A DNA stretch of 64,000 nucleotides, from positions 62,001-126,000 of the forward strand of contig NZ_PXYI01000013.1 of NCBI RefSeq assembly GCF_003012735.1. The letters run 5' to 3'. The position numbers and the translations under genes are program-made. The notes beneath the pieces were generated by a model. It worked only from the letters and a program-made list of their open reading frames with translations. It was not told the DNA's origin and made no database searches. The number at the start of each line of letters is the position of its first letter. The stretch's first letter is position 1. Positions 1-7,851 of the stretch are shown one piece after another. The DNA is from Allosphingosinicella deserti. Lineage in GTDB: Bacteria; Pseudomonadota; Alphaproteobacteria; Sphingomonadales; Sphingomonadaceae.

Positions 1-80
1 GACCGAATCCTATCACATCAGCACGTTTTCACACAGCCTCGGTGGTTTTCAGGCACTCTATGCCATGGCACTGTTGGCGC

Positions 81-584
81 ATGGGCGAGCGATATGAACC
101 TACTTCCGACTTTCTCAAGGCGATCATTGCCGAGGAGGTTCCGCTTTTCGGCGACGAATACGGTGAAAGGAACTTGCGGCGGCTGATCGCAATGACACGG
201 GACGCCGACCTTTCGAATCGTGACTGGGCGACGATGCTCCTCTCGCACGAAGAGATCGATACGCCAGACGTGCGAGCGGCTCTCCTGGCCGCGGCGCGCG
301 ATCAGGACGATGCTGTCAGGGCAGAGGCGATGCTGGGCCTCGCGCGACGAGACAAGGTGCTTGCGCTTCCACTGATCCGCGAGGCGCTCGCCGGAGATTT
401 CGCTTGCATGGCAGTGTTCGAAGCCGCTGAGCTCGTCGCCGATCCGTCATTAATCGAGGCGCTGGCTCAATGGACGGAGCCGTCGGAGAACGCGTTTCTC
501 GACCAGCTTGCCCGTGAAGCCTTGGCTGCCTGCGGAGTTGGCAGCCCGGTAACGTCCAAACCCGATCAGCGGGATGTCCGATAA
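81..584 (+). CDS. HEAT-repeat-like conserved hypothetical protein
   Basis: The 167-residue product is helical and has repeated Ala/Leu-rich segments (for example VRAALLAAARDQ followed by VRAEAMLGLARR) of the kind seen in HEAT/PBS lyase-like repeats, which are protein-binding scaffolds. I chose the ATG at 81 because MGERYEP reads like a natural start, but no good ribosome site is visible and the frame stays open to the left edge of the window, so the true start may lie outside it. The stop codon at 582-584 sits inside the left end of the first S-repeat. The binding partner is unknown. Confidence 0.6.
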   Translation: MGERYEPTSDFLKAIIAEEVPLFGDEYGERNLRRLIAMTRDADLSNRDWATMLLSHEEIDTPDVRAALLAAARDQDDAVRAEAMLGLARRDKVLALPLIREALAGDFACMAVFEAAELVADPSLIEALAQWTEPSENAFLDQLAREALAACGVGSPVTSKPDQRDVR

Positions 585-660
585 GGGTCGGATCCCGCCT
601 GCCGTCCCGGTTTTGCCGGGTGCCGGCGCCAACGTCAGGCTGCGGCGGGGGGGCTGAAAT
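573..660 (+). repeat. S-repeat copy 1 (left and middle part only)
   Basis: It starts gatgtccgataagggtcgg and continues to the caacgtcaggctgcggcgg middle motif. The right-hand gggtggaaaggcgacatt module is missing. It supplies the stop codon of the preceding HEAT-like gene. Confidence 0.6.
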
Positions 661-719
661 TGGCTGCTGCCGCATCCAACGCCGGAGAGGAATGCTGACT
701 CGGAGTGGGCTCGTGCCCC

Positions 720-1031
720 TCAGGTGTTTCGGCTTTGCCAAAACCAAGCGAGCGCCCCGCGCCCTGTCTCATCGAGGAACGGGAATTCTGCTCGAATGAA
801 GCTCATTACCCAATCGTCATTGGCCTCTGCGGTCTGCGCGTCCAACTTCGGCCTAATGTGATCCACCTCGGATATCAGCGCTTCGAGTGAAGGGCGCAGT
901 CGCCACGCTTCTTCCCCGCCAAAATGATCGGCAACCCGGGTCAAGTCGGGTTCGGGTTCCGCGAGAAAACCGTAGCCAAGATAAAGCGGAATCGCTTCGT
1001 TCAAGATCTCTGGGGCGTCAGCGCGGGTCAT
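720..1031 (-). CDS. Small conserved hypothetical protein
   Basis: This 103-residue acidic, probably cytoplasmic protein has no recognisable domain. Tryptophans cluster in the C-terminal half. The start is supported by an AGAGG ribosome site about 7 bases before the ATG. It is the only gene between S-repeat copies 1 and 2 and runs opposite to the repeats. Function unknown. Confidence 0.6.
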   Translation of the reverse strand: MTRADAPEILNEAIPLYLGYGFLAEPEPDLTRVADHFGGEEAWRLRPSLEALISEVDHIRPKLDAQTAEANDDWVMSFIRAEFPFLDETGRGALAWFWQSRNT

Positions 1032-1069
1032 AGTCAGCCTCTCTCGGCGCGATCTTGGTCACCAATGGA

Positions 1070-1217
1070 AATGTCGTCTATGAGTCGGATCCCGCCTACC
1101 GTACCGATCTCGCCGCGTCCCGGCGCCAACGTCAGGCTGGCGCGCGGAAGCGGACATCGGCGGTCGCCAGCTCCATCGACGCCTGGAACAGCCGGGTGGG
1201 GTGGAAAGGCGACATTC
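1070..1217 (+). repeat. S-repeat copy 2
   Basis: Full-length unit: left aatgtcgtctatgagtcgg, middle caacgtcaggctggcgcgcg then agcggacatcgg, right gaacagccgggtggggtgg followed by aaaggcgacattc. Confidence 0.75.
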
Positions 1218-1279
1218 GAGAGATACGGTCGCTTGGCCGGCGGCGGCTTGGCGGGCGTGTGCGTTCGCGCCTGACAAGC

Positions 1280-2752
1280 TCAATTCGGCGGAAGCCGGTG
1301 CGTGGCGAACAGCGTGATGCTTTCAGCGGCGCCGGGATCGCGATTGGCGAGCACGATCATCGTCACTCCGCTGTTCAGGAAGTGCTGCAGTGAACCGCTC
1401 ATCCCCGGCGCACCGCCTCCATGCCCGATGAACCGCCCCGCATCAGGCAGGGTTCCGCCGAAGTCGAACGGGGCGAGCTGCCCGTCGGCCGTTTTCACGC
1501 CGCCGTCGATCAGCTTCTGAAGCGTCGCGCCGCGCAGCAGCCGGTGGGACGTGAGGCCCCCGACGAACCGGTGGAAGTCGCCCACCGTGGCATAGCCGCC
1601 GCCGGCCGCGGTGCCGTTGAGGGGAAGCGTATCCTCGGCGCTTTTCAGCCGCGCGCCCGAACCCGTGTAGGTGACGGCGCGGCGCGGGAGGCGCTCGCTC
1701 TCCGGGCGGTTTCCGGTGGACGTCATGCCGACGGGCTTGAAGATGTACCGCTGGATGTAATCATCATATTCGAGGCCCGATACCTGCTCGACGATGCGGC
1801 CGAGGAGGATGAAGCCGTAATTGCTATAGGATTGGCGGCTTCCAGGCGCGAATTCCGGAGGGCGGCTGCCATAGAGGTCGACATAGTCACTGGTGCTGCG
1901 CAGCGATGCCTTGCGGCGGTCGAAATCCGGTCCGAATATGTCGCCCGTCCCTCCCGTATGGGTGAGAAGGTGGGCGACCGTCACCTTGGTCGCGATATCC
2001 TGGTTCGGGTAGTTGAGGATGTAGCGTCCGATCGGCGCCTCAAGGTCGATCTTTCCCTTTTCGACCAGTTGCATGATCGCGACTGCGGTGAACATCTTCC
2101 CCATCGAACCGAAGCGAAATTGTGTCTCGAGCGTGTTCGGCTTGCGACGGTCCCGATCCGCCAGGCCGTAGGCCTTCCGGAACAGCACGCGCCCCCTTTG
2201 CGCCACCAGAACTGCGCCCGAGAACTGGTCGCTCGCGGCCCGGGTTGCGGCTCGAGCCTCGACCGCCCGGATCAAAGCAGGCAATTGCAGCTTCGCCGGC
2301 CGAGCCACGCCGGGCGGCACCTCGTCGGTTGGCCAGTGGGAAAGCAATTCCGGCCTGGCGCCCTCGATCGCTCCGGGCTTGAACCGGATAACCGCGTAGG
2401 TGTCGAAGCGGGGATCGAACATCCACAACTCCACTGCGTCAGCGGCGGCGGATTTGATCCCGCACAGCGTGAAACCGCGAAAGAAGTCCCGCAAGTCCAG
2501 CCGTCGGTCGGGCGGATCGGCAAGTACGGGCCCGCGCTCCTCGATGAAGCGGAGATAGGCTGCATCATCCGCCGAATTGATCTGATCGAACCAATTCTTC
2601 GCCGAACGCACCACCGCCGCCGTAGCCGGCGACTGCCGGGGATCCGCCAGCGTCACCCGGCCGCAAAGATCGGCCGCCGGTGGCGACGCCATCGCGGCAG
2701 TCCCCATCGACACCCAGATGAGAGCCGACGCTAAACGCACCCCCTTTTTCAT
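1280..2752 (-). CDS. Secreted serine hydrolase, beta-lactamase / DD-peptidase family (class C-like)
   Basis: The 490-residue product begins with a Sec-type signal peptide (MKKGVRLASALIWV, small residues near AMAS). A roughly 150-residue unassigned N-terminal domain is followed by the penicillin-binding-protein fold. The SXXK nucleophile motif is SMGK at about 216-219, the Tyr motif YSN at 309-311, and HGGG at 444-447 takes the KTG place. LLTHTGG at about 262-268 is typical of this esterase/peptidase clan. It probably acts on peptides or esters in the periplasm; the substrate cannot be read from sequence. The start at 2752 was chosen over a longer reading because it opens directly on the signal peptide. 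It fills the interval between repeat copies 2 and 3. Confidence 0.88.
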   Translation of the reverse strand: MKKGVRLASALIWVSMGTAAMASPPAADLCGRVTLADPRQSPATAAVVRSAKNWFDQINSADDAAYLRFIEERGPVLADPPDRRLDLRDFFRGFTLCGIKSAAADAVELWMFDPRFDTYAVIRFKPGAIEGARPELLSHWPTDEVPPGVARPAKLQLPALIRAVEARAATRAASDQFSGAVLVAQRGRVLFRKAYGLADRDRRKPNTLETQFRFGSMGKMFTAVAIMQLVEKGKIDLEAPIGRYILNYPNQDIATKVTVAHLLTHTGGTGDIFGPDFDRRKASLRSTSDYVDLYGSRPPEFAPGSRQSYSNYGFILLGRIVEQVSGLEYDDYIQRYIFKPVGMTSTGNRPESERLPRRAVTYTGSGARLKSAEDTLPLNGTAAGGGYATVGDFHRFVGGLTSHRLLRGATLQKLIDGGVKTADGQLAPFDFGGTLPDAGRFIGHGGGAPGMSGSLQHFLNSGVTMIVLANRDPGAAESITLFATHRLPPN

Positions 2753-2859
2753 CCTGCATCCTCCGTGCCCAAAGCTGAACGAATAGCGGCTTCCGAGCAA
2801 GACGTGATCACGCTGGGAAGCTCAAGCCGGATGGGATCCACCCGAACGGCTAGGGCTCG

Positions 2860-3008
2860 GAACGTCCGAACCGGGTCGAAGCACGTCCTAGGTCCCCACA
2901 TGGCGCACGCCGGCGGCGAATGGCAGGGTGCCGCGCGGAAGCGGACCTTCACCGCGGCGCTGCCCGATCGTTCGGGGAACAGCCGGGAGGGTGGAAGTCG
3001 GACATCGC
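2860..3008 (+). repeat. S-repeat copy 3 (subfamily A)
   Basis: Full-length: gaacgtccgaaccgggtcg, the A-type block cacgtcctaggtccccacat, then the gccgcgcggaagcggacctt core and the gaacagccgggagggtggaa right module ending in ggacatc. Nearly identical over its middle to copies 4, 13 and 17. Confidence 0.85.
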
Positions 3009-3026
3009 TGAATGTAAGCCCACCCA

Positions 3027-3380
3027 ATGTCGATCTCTGCTCAATTCACGGCCTTACGCGCCGTCACAGCCGGGTTCGGGCTTGGCGTAGTCCTCGAGCT
3101 CGCTGGGTTGATAATCGCAATTGCATCATCCGGCGCGGGCCACGGCAACTATGTCGCCGCACGGGCACTGTTCCCCGCGCCAATGCTTCTGACGCTCGTC
3201 GAAGGAGGTCAGATTGGGCCGTTCTCTCTAGCTCTCGGATTGCTCCAGTTCCCACTCTACGGAGCGCTCCTGGTTTGGAGCGCATCTGAGCGGAAGACAC
3301 TGTTCCCGATCGCAGTTGCGCTCGCACACCTCGCCGCGGCGCTGGTTTGCTTCTCGGGGGTCCTGTCTAACTTCTCTTGA
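3027..3380 (+). CDS. Small integral membrane protein, unknown function
   Basis: The 117-residue protein has three to four hydrophobic spans (around GLGVVLELAGLIIAIA, LALGLLQFPLYGALLV and PIAVALAHLAAALVCF) separated by short polar loops, one of them KTL-containing. No family is recognised. It is a single gene between copies 3 and 4, in the same direction as the repeats. Confidence 0.6.
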   Translation: MSISAQFTALRAVTAGFGLGVVLELAGLIIAIASSGAGHGNYVAARALFPAPMLLTLVEGGQIGPFSLALGLLQFPLYGALLVWSASERKTLFPIAVALAHLAAALVCFSGVLSNFS

Positions 3381-3411
3381 GTTCGATATCATTTCGGACA
3401 GGTCACGCGAG

Positions 3412-3561
3412 GAACGTCCCCTATGGGGCGGAGCACGTCCTAGGTCCCCAAATGGCGCGCGCTGGCGGCGAAGGTCAGGGTTCCGCGCGGAAGCGGACCT
3501 CTCCACGGTCGCCTGGCGGTCGCGCTGGGAACAGCCGGGCAGGGTGGAGAGCGGACTTTCG
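3412..3561 (+). repeat. S-repeat copy 4 (subfamily A)
   Basis: Full-length: gaacgtcccctatggggcgg, cacgtcctaggtccccaaat, gcgcggaagcggacctc, then gggaacagccgggcagggtg ending in gcggactttcg. Confidence 0.85.
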
Positions 3562-3597
3562 CTGGCTCGTCGCATGTCGGCCGTTTAGTATCGAGAT

Positions 3598-4470
3598 ATG
3601 ACTTCGAATGGCACCACCCTTGGAACTTTGGCGTGTATGCTGGCTGTAGTCGGCGTCCCGGCGACGGAGGCAACGGCAAGCCCGCGTCAGGAAGCGCCTT
3701 TGCCGGGCGGAGTCCGCCCAAGCACGCGCGAGAAGATGTCCGGCCTCTACGCCGAGTCCCGCTACGGCCTCACCGATGTGATTGCTGCGGTCGAGCAGCT
3801 TGAGGCAGAATGTACCGCGCGCGGTGTTTCTGCCCACGTGGACGGCCGCGATCTCCTGTGGAAGGGCGTGCAGCGGCTTTACCGCAGCCCCACGAGCGTT
3901 GCGAATTATTATGAGCGACCTACTTTTAGGTCGGACCGGACACGCTGCACAGGGCACGTCAGCCTTGTCCGACAGGCGACAATCTTGCCGGCGACAGCCG
4001 AAAATCTCGAGAAGATGGGGTGGTCTTACGAGCGTCCGACATGCCCGACCGGCCGCCGCTCGCTCACGAGGTGCAATGAAAGCAGCTTCGCCGATGTGCA
4101 GGCGATATGCGTCGATTTTGGCGACGGATTCGTCGGCTGGATCTCGTGCTACTCGGTTCAGGACGATCTGAGCCGCAACCTGAGGCTCGGCGGCAGCAAC
4201 TACACCGACGATGGCAGCGGACCCAACAACAGCTGGGGCTTCGACGTCGTGCTGCCCGACGTGCTGATAGATCCTGCGGTTTTCGACGTGGCCAACAGCG
4301 TTACTGCGGTCGCACCGGGACCGAAGCAGGCGGGCGAACCGAGTGCTAAGGGGTGGCCGAGCCGGATCGAGAGGCCCTACCGTATCGATCCGGCGCACGC
4401 CCACGTCGAACGTCAGACTGCTTCGCGAGACCGGACGTTGGCTGTCGCGCCGGTCAATCGCGCCAGCTAG
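3598..4470 (+). CDS. Secreted hypothetical protein with a repeat-encoded C-terminus
   Basis: The 290-residue product has an N-terminal hydrophobic, signal-like stretch (LGTLACMLAVVGVPATEATA), suggesting export, and several cysteines that could form disulphides (for example TRCTGHVS, PTCPTGRR, TRCNES, ISCYS). No domain is recognised. Roughly the last 30 codons lie inside S-repeat copy 5, so the native C-terminus has probably been replaced or extended by repeat sequence. It is the only gene between copies 4 and 5. Confidence 0.55.
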   Translation: MTSNGTTLGTLACMLAVVGVPATEATASPRQEAPLPGGVRPSTREKMSGLYAESRYGLTDVIAAVEQLEAECTARGVSAHVDGRDLLWKGVQRLYRSPTSVANYYERPTFRSDRTRCTGHVSLVRQATILPATAENLEKMGWSYERPTCPTGRRSLTRCNESSFADVQAICVDFGDGFVGWISCYSVQDDLSRNLRLGGSNYTDDGSGPNNSWGFDVVLPDVLIDPAVFDVANSVTAVAPGPKQAGEPSAKGWPSRIERPYRIDPAHAHVERQTASRDRTLAVAPVNRAS

Positions 4471-4495
4471 GGCAGGGGAGGGTGGAAAACGGTCA
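4375..4495 (+). repeat. S-repeat copy 5 (overlaps a gene end)
   Basis: The middle cgaacgtcagactgcttcgc and gaccggacgttgg are clear, and the right module ggggagggtggaaaacggtc is present. The left end is degenerate. The upstream coding frame runs through it to a TAG at 4468-4470. Confidence 0.65.
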
Positions 4496-4530
4496 TAGCC
4501 GGTATGACGTGAGTTTGGTGGAACGCAGAC

Positions 4531-4974
4531 TCACCGCCAAATGAGTGCCCGCCAGCGGAGAAAGGGAGGAGTAGCATCGCCTTCTACGAAGGTCCGCATC
4601 GCCACCTCGGCTTCGGTGTCGGCGAAGTGATCGCCCGGCCAACGTCTGAAGAAGGTATGAAGCACCGATCCCATAATGACGGGGTCCGACGGAGCCGACT
4701 TCGCTCGCACCGCAACGCAATCTCGGCGACGGTCCTCTCGAGCGAGGCTAATTGTCCAACCACGCTTACAGCGCTCTGCTACCAGCTTTCGCTGATCCAC
4801 CCGGACGAGGAGTACCTCACCATCGTTGCTGCCACGGCAAGTCATTATCGCGGCACGAATGGTGTGTGGATTGGCCGGTAGCAACCCCGCCCACAACCCA
4901 GTTGAGATGGTAGGTGGCTCGACATCCTCGCTGGACAAGTCCGGTAGCTGTCGCAATTTCAAGGCATCTCCCAT
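4531..4974 (-). CDS. Hypothetical protein
   Basis: From the ATG at 4974 the frame encodes 147 residues with normal composition (MGDALKLRQLPDL start, ending in ALIWR). No family is recognised. The frame is open further upstream, but that extension reads through S-repeat copy 6 and gives the Arg-rich peptide produced whenever these repeats are translated in reverse, so I excluded it. A weak GAG precedes the start. It is the only gene between copies 5 and 6. Confidence 0.5.
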   Translation of the reverse strand: MGDALKLRQLPDLSSEDVEPPTISTGLWAGLLPANPHTIRAAIMTCRGSNDGEVLLVRVDQRKLVAERCKRGWTISLAREDRRRDCVAVRAKSAPSDPVIMGSVLHTFFRRWPGDHFADTEAEVAMRTFVEGDATPPFLRWRALIWR

Positions 4975-5052
4975 AGCAAGCTCGAAGCCAACCTCACCTG
5001 CCCATCGGAAGTCCGCAAGTGGGCGCTTGCTGCCATTAGCAGACAGGGCCCG

Positions 5053-5200
5053 AGGGGCAGCCACGGGTCGCAGGCGGCTGTAGGAGCCTGCGCAATCGCG
5101 CCGACGCGCGATGGTCGGCCTATCGCGCGCAATCGGACATTCGCCGCCGCGGCCTGCGATCGCGGCGGGAACAGCCGGGGAGGGTGGAAATGCGACATTC
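5053..5200 (+). repeat. S-repeat copy 6 (subfamily B)
   Basis: Full-length B type: ggcggctgtaggagcctgcg, gcgcgatggtcggcctatcg, caatcggacattcgccgccg, then the right module gggaacagccggggagggtg ending in gcgacattc. Confidence 0.85.
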
Positions 5201-5220
5201 AGGTTGATAGCCTCGTTTCC

Positions 5221-5544
5221 ATGAAGCTCGCTCGGAAGCTGATCCTGCATTCTCCCGGGTCCGACGAGGCGTTGCTCGACGTCTTCGTGGAGCAGTGCCT
5301 ACGAGATGGGGTGTCCTTGCTTGCGATCGTAGGTCCCGGCTCGGCTCGGCTTGAGGACATAGTGGACGAAATCGTCGTCGGTGACGGATCTGAGCCCGAT
5401 CGATTTCTATGCACGACGTCGCACCCGGATGAGCCGTTCGAAGACGTGCTGAACATGGCGCAGGTCTGGGACGCGAGCTCGGCGAGCCGGTACAGGAAAT
5501 CCGGCTGTAGCTTACGGCAGCTTAGGGGGCGCAGCCGGATGTAG
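5221..5544 (+). CDS. Conserved hypothetical protein with repeat-encoded tail
   Basis: The product has 107 residues. About 90 N-terminal residues (MKLARKLILHSP, LLAIVGPGSARLEDIVDE, RFLCTTSHPDE) look like a small cytoplasmic alpha/beta domain of unknown function. The last codons (GCSLRQLRGRSRM) come from the left end of S-repeat copy 7, suggesting loss or replacement of the native C-terminus. The gene starts 20 bases after repeat copy 6. Confidence 0.6.
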   Translation: MKLARKLILHSPGSDEALLDVFVEQCLRDGVSLLAIVGPGSARLEDIVDEIVVGDGSEPDRFLCTTSHPDEPFEDVLNMAQVWDASSASRYRKSGCSLRQLRGRSRM

Positions 5545-5646
5545 GAGCCGGCGCAACTTCGGCGGCGCGCGATCGTCGGCCTATCGCACGCAATCGGACG
5601 TTGGCCGCGGCGGCCGCCGATCGCACCGGCAACAGCTGAATCGGGT
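5522..5646 (+). repeat. S-repeat copy 7, left portion (interrupted by IS1182 element)
   Basis: B-type left and middle (gcagccggatgtaggagccg, gcgcgatcgtcggcctatcg, gcaatcggacgttggccgc) plus caacagctgaatcgggt. The unit stops in mid-motif at 5646, where the insertion sequence begins. Confidence 0.85.
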
Positions 5647-7168
5647 CGATAGTGTTGAAAAACTCTCGTTGCACTGGTGACTGGGCTCTGATTCACTCCG
5701 CCTGAGCAAGGCGGGAGGCGAGCCGATGATGGGTGAGCGGACGGTGATGCAGGAGGCGCTGTTTTACGGGTTCAGCCTGGAGCGGCACGTTCCCGACGAC
5801 CACCTGCTGAGGCGCATCGACCGGTTCGTCGACCTGTCGAGCATTCGCGAGCATCTGCGAGCCTATTACAGTGAGACGGGTCGGCCCTCGGTGGATCCGG
5901 AGTTGATGATCCGCATGCTGATCATCGGCTATACGCACGGGATCCGCTCCGAACGCCGGCTGTGCGAGGAGGTGCACCTCAACCTTGCTTATCGCTGGTT
6001 TTGCCGTCTCGACCTCGCTGCCGCGGTGCCGGATCATTCGACATTCTCGAAGAACCGGCATGGTCGCTTTCGTGACAGCGATCTGCTGCGGCGCTTGTTT
6101 GAGGCGACGGTCGAGCGCTGCATAGCCGAGGGTCTGGTCGGCGGCGAGGGCTTCGCGGTCGACGCCAGCCTGATCAAGGCCGATGCCAACCGGCAGCGGG
6201 GCGTCCCTGGCAGTGAGGGGCTTCCCGCGGACGCGACGAGCCATGCGGTGCAGGAATATCTGGCGGTGCTCGACGATGCCGCGTTCGGCGCGGCGACGCC
6301 GGTCGCGCCGAAGTTCATCTCGATTGCCGATCCCGCCTCGCGCTGGACTGCAGCCGAGGGCGGCTTTGCCTATTTCGCCTACTCGACCAACTATCTGATC
6401 GACCTCAAGCATGCGGTGATCATGGATGTCGAGGCGACCACGTCGATCCGCCAGGCCGAGGTGACGGCGCAGCGGCGGATGATCGAACGAACCCAGGATC
6501 GCTTCGCGATATGGCCGCAGAAACTGGTGGCGGACACCGGCTATGGTTCGGCCGAGAACCTGGCATGGCTGGTTCACGAGCGCGGCATCGAGCCGCACAT
6601 TCCGGTCTTCGACCATTCGGCACGTGTCGACGACACCTTTGAACGCGCCGACTTCCGCTATGATCACAGGCATGACCGCTACGTCTGCCCTGGCGGCAAG
6701 GAGCTCCGACAATATTGGCAAGAGGGCCGCGCCGCCAAAGCCAAGCCGCCGTTGGACGGGCTCTACAAATATCGTGCCCGCAAAGCCGACTGCGACGGAT
6801 GTGCGCTCAAAACGCGCTGCTGCCCAAAGGAGCCGATGCGCAAAGTGCTGCGATCGGTACACGAAGGCGCACGGGACATGGCGCGCGACATCGCCAAGAC
6901 CGATGCCTACCTGGTCTCCCGCTGCGAGCGGAAGAAGGTCGAAATGCTGTTCGCCCACCTCAAGCGCATCCTGAAGCTCGATCGCCTGCGCCTCAGGGGA
7001 CCAAACGGCGCCAAAGACGAGTTCCACCTCGCCGCCACCGCCCAGAACCTCCGCAAACTTGCCAAGCTGATCCCCGCCGGGGCTCCTGCGATGGCAGGAT
7101 GAGGGCGGCTGCCCCTCATTATCTGAACGTCCGCTCTTATTAGAAGCAGACGTTTTTCAACACTATCG
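5647..7168 (+). mobile_element. IS1182-family insertion sequence, complete
   Basis: The element has perfect 17-base terminal inverted repeats, cgatagtgttgaaaaac at 5647-5663 and gtttttcaacactatcg at 7152-7168, around one transposase gene. It splits S-repeat copy 7: joining gaatcgg, gt and ggaaaggcgac across the element restores the repeat consensus. This implies a two-base gt duplication (5645-5646 and 7169-7170), or no duplication if the outermost base pair is flank. The element looks intact and recent, since both ends and the transposase frame are undamaged. Confidence 0.93.
5726..7102 (+). CDS. IS1182-family DDE transposase
   Basis: The 458-residue protein has the N-terminal signature FSLERHVPDDHLLRRIDRFV typical of IS1182 transposases, a DUF772-type helical region (about 50-120), and a DDE catalytic core with likely acidic residues Asp146 (FAVDASLIKAD), Asp270 (VADTGYGSAENL) and Glu406 (KKVEMLFAHLKR). 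A Cys cluster, CDGCALKTRCC, lies at about 356-366. The C-terminus AATAQNLRKLAKLI is standard for the family. It is the only gene in the element and should catalyse its transposition. A long antisense frame across it is a shadow. Confidence 0.95.
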   Translation: MMGERTVMQEALFYGFSLERHVPDDHLLRRIDRFVDLSSIREHLRAYYSETGRPSVDPELMIRMLIIGYTHGIRSERRLCEEVHLNLAYRWFCRLDLAAAVPDHSTFSKNRHGRFRDSDLLRRLFEATVERCIAEGLVGGEGFAVDASLIKADANRQRGVPGSEGLPADATSHAVQEYLAVLDDAAFGAATPVAPKFISIADPASRWTAAEGGFAYFAYSTNYLIDLKHAVIMDVEATTSIRQAEVTAQRRMIERTQDRFAIWPQKLVADTGYGSAENLAWLVHERGIEPHIPVFDHSARVDDTFERADFRYDHRHDRYVCPGGKELRQYWQEGRAAKAKPPLDGLYKYRARKADCDGCALKTRCCPKEPMRKVLRSVHEGARDMARDIAKTDAYLVSRCERKKVEMLFAHLKRILKLDRLRLRGPNGAKDEFHLAATAQNLRKLAKLIPAGAPAMAG

Positions 7169-7187
7169 GTGGAAAGGCGACGTTCCC
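7169..7187 (+). repeat. S-repeat copy 7, right end after the IS
   Basis: ggtggaaaggcgacgttcc is the missing right terminus of the unit that stops at 5646. Confidence 0.8.
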
Positions 7188-7264
7188 TCTGCCAACATGG
7201 CGCCATGAGTTTGCTACGGTTCCTTTTGGATATGCCCTGGGCGCACCCGAATACCTCGGTGGCA

Positions 7265-7370
7265 GCAATGGGGCACCCGCTCCGCCGTCGCGATCTGGCG
7301 CCACCGGACATTCGTGGGCGGGGCATTCGATCGCGCCGGCAACAGCTGACTCGGGTGGTTCCCGGACGTT
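7265..7370 (+). repeat. S-repeat copy 8 (divergent)
   Basis: The left end is degenerate, but gccaccggacattcgtggg, ttcgatcgcgccggcaacag and ctgactcgggtgg are clear. The right terminus ggacgtt overlaps the stop codon of the gene on the minus strand. A short chimeric frame from ATG 7205 (MSLLRFLLDMPW) runs into it; I do not call it a gene. Confidence 0.6.
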
Positions 7371-7599
7371 AAGCGCGCGCGCTGACGCGGCGCCACCAAG
7401 GCCTGACGACGCGATTGAACGCGGCAAGTGAGACCCACGACGAGCAGGCCAAAGCGATTGTGATGCCCACTCCCAAGAGGGACTCGAAAAACATCGCGTA
7501 GTAAGCCGACATTGCGGTTAACGCCCAGAACGCTACCACCAGGAGCGCGCTCACCGATAGAACGCTGGCGCCGATCACCATCACAAACACCTTTCGCAT
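7369..7599 (-). CDS. Small membrane protein, unknown function
   Basis: The 76-residue protein has two clear hydrophobic spans, the first beginning right after MRKVFVM and the second around LLGVGITIALACSSWVSL, and a basic C-terminus (RPWWRRVSARA). No family is recognised. Its stop codon overlaps the right end of S-repeat copy 8 and copy 9 follows upstream, so the gene exactly fills one interval. Confidence 0.6.
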   Translation of the reverse strand: MRKVFVMVIGASVLSVSALLVVAFWALTAMSAYYAMFFESLLGVGITIALACSSWVSLAAFNRVVRPWWRRVSARA

Positions 7600-7623
7600 T
7601 CAGTGCCTGTAGCGCTTGGAGGG

Positions 7624-7770
7624 ATGTCGTGAAAGGGTCGGACGCGGGCGACCGTCTCGATCTAGCGCGCGCTGGCGCCGAACGTCAGGTCGCAGCGCGA
7701 AATCGGACATTGGCCGCCGTGGCGGGCGGTCGCGCCGGCAACCGCCGGGTGGGGTGGAAAGCGGAACTTG
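7624..7770 (+). repeat. S-repeat copy 9
   Basis: Full-length: atgtcgtgaaagggtcggac, ccgaacgtcaggtcgcagcg, gaaatcggacattggccgc, then caaccgccgggtggggtgg and aaagcggaac. Confidence 0.8.
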
Positions 7771-7851
7771 CCGCGGCCCGGAACGCAGATGAGGTTAGAG
7801 GCGCTACCGTAGGCTGCTTGCCGAAACGTCGCTGTCTCCTATGCTGAGGTA

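Noticed and set aside
5053-5250. N-terminal extension of the 4531 gene through S-repeat copy 6
   Set aside because: The added residues are the same Arg-rich peptide produced by other copies of the repeat, so they are not native coding sequence.
5693-7027. Long open frame antisense to the transposase
   Set aside because: It lies wholly within the IS on the opposite strand, has low-complexity composition and no family pattern.
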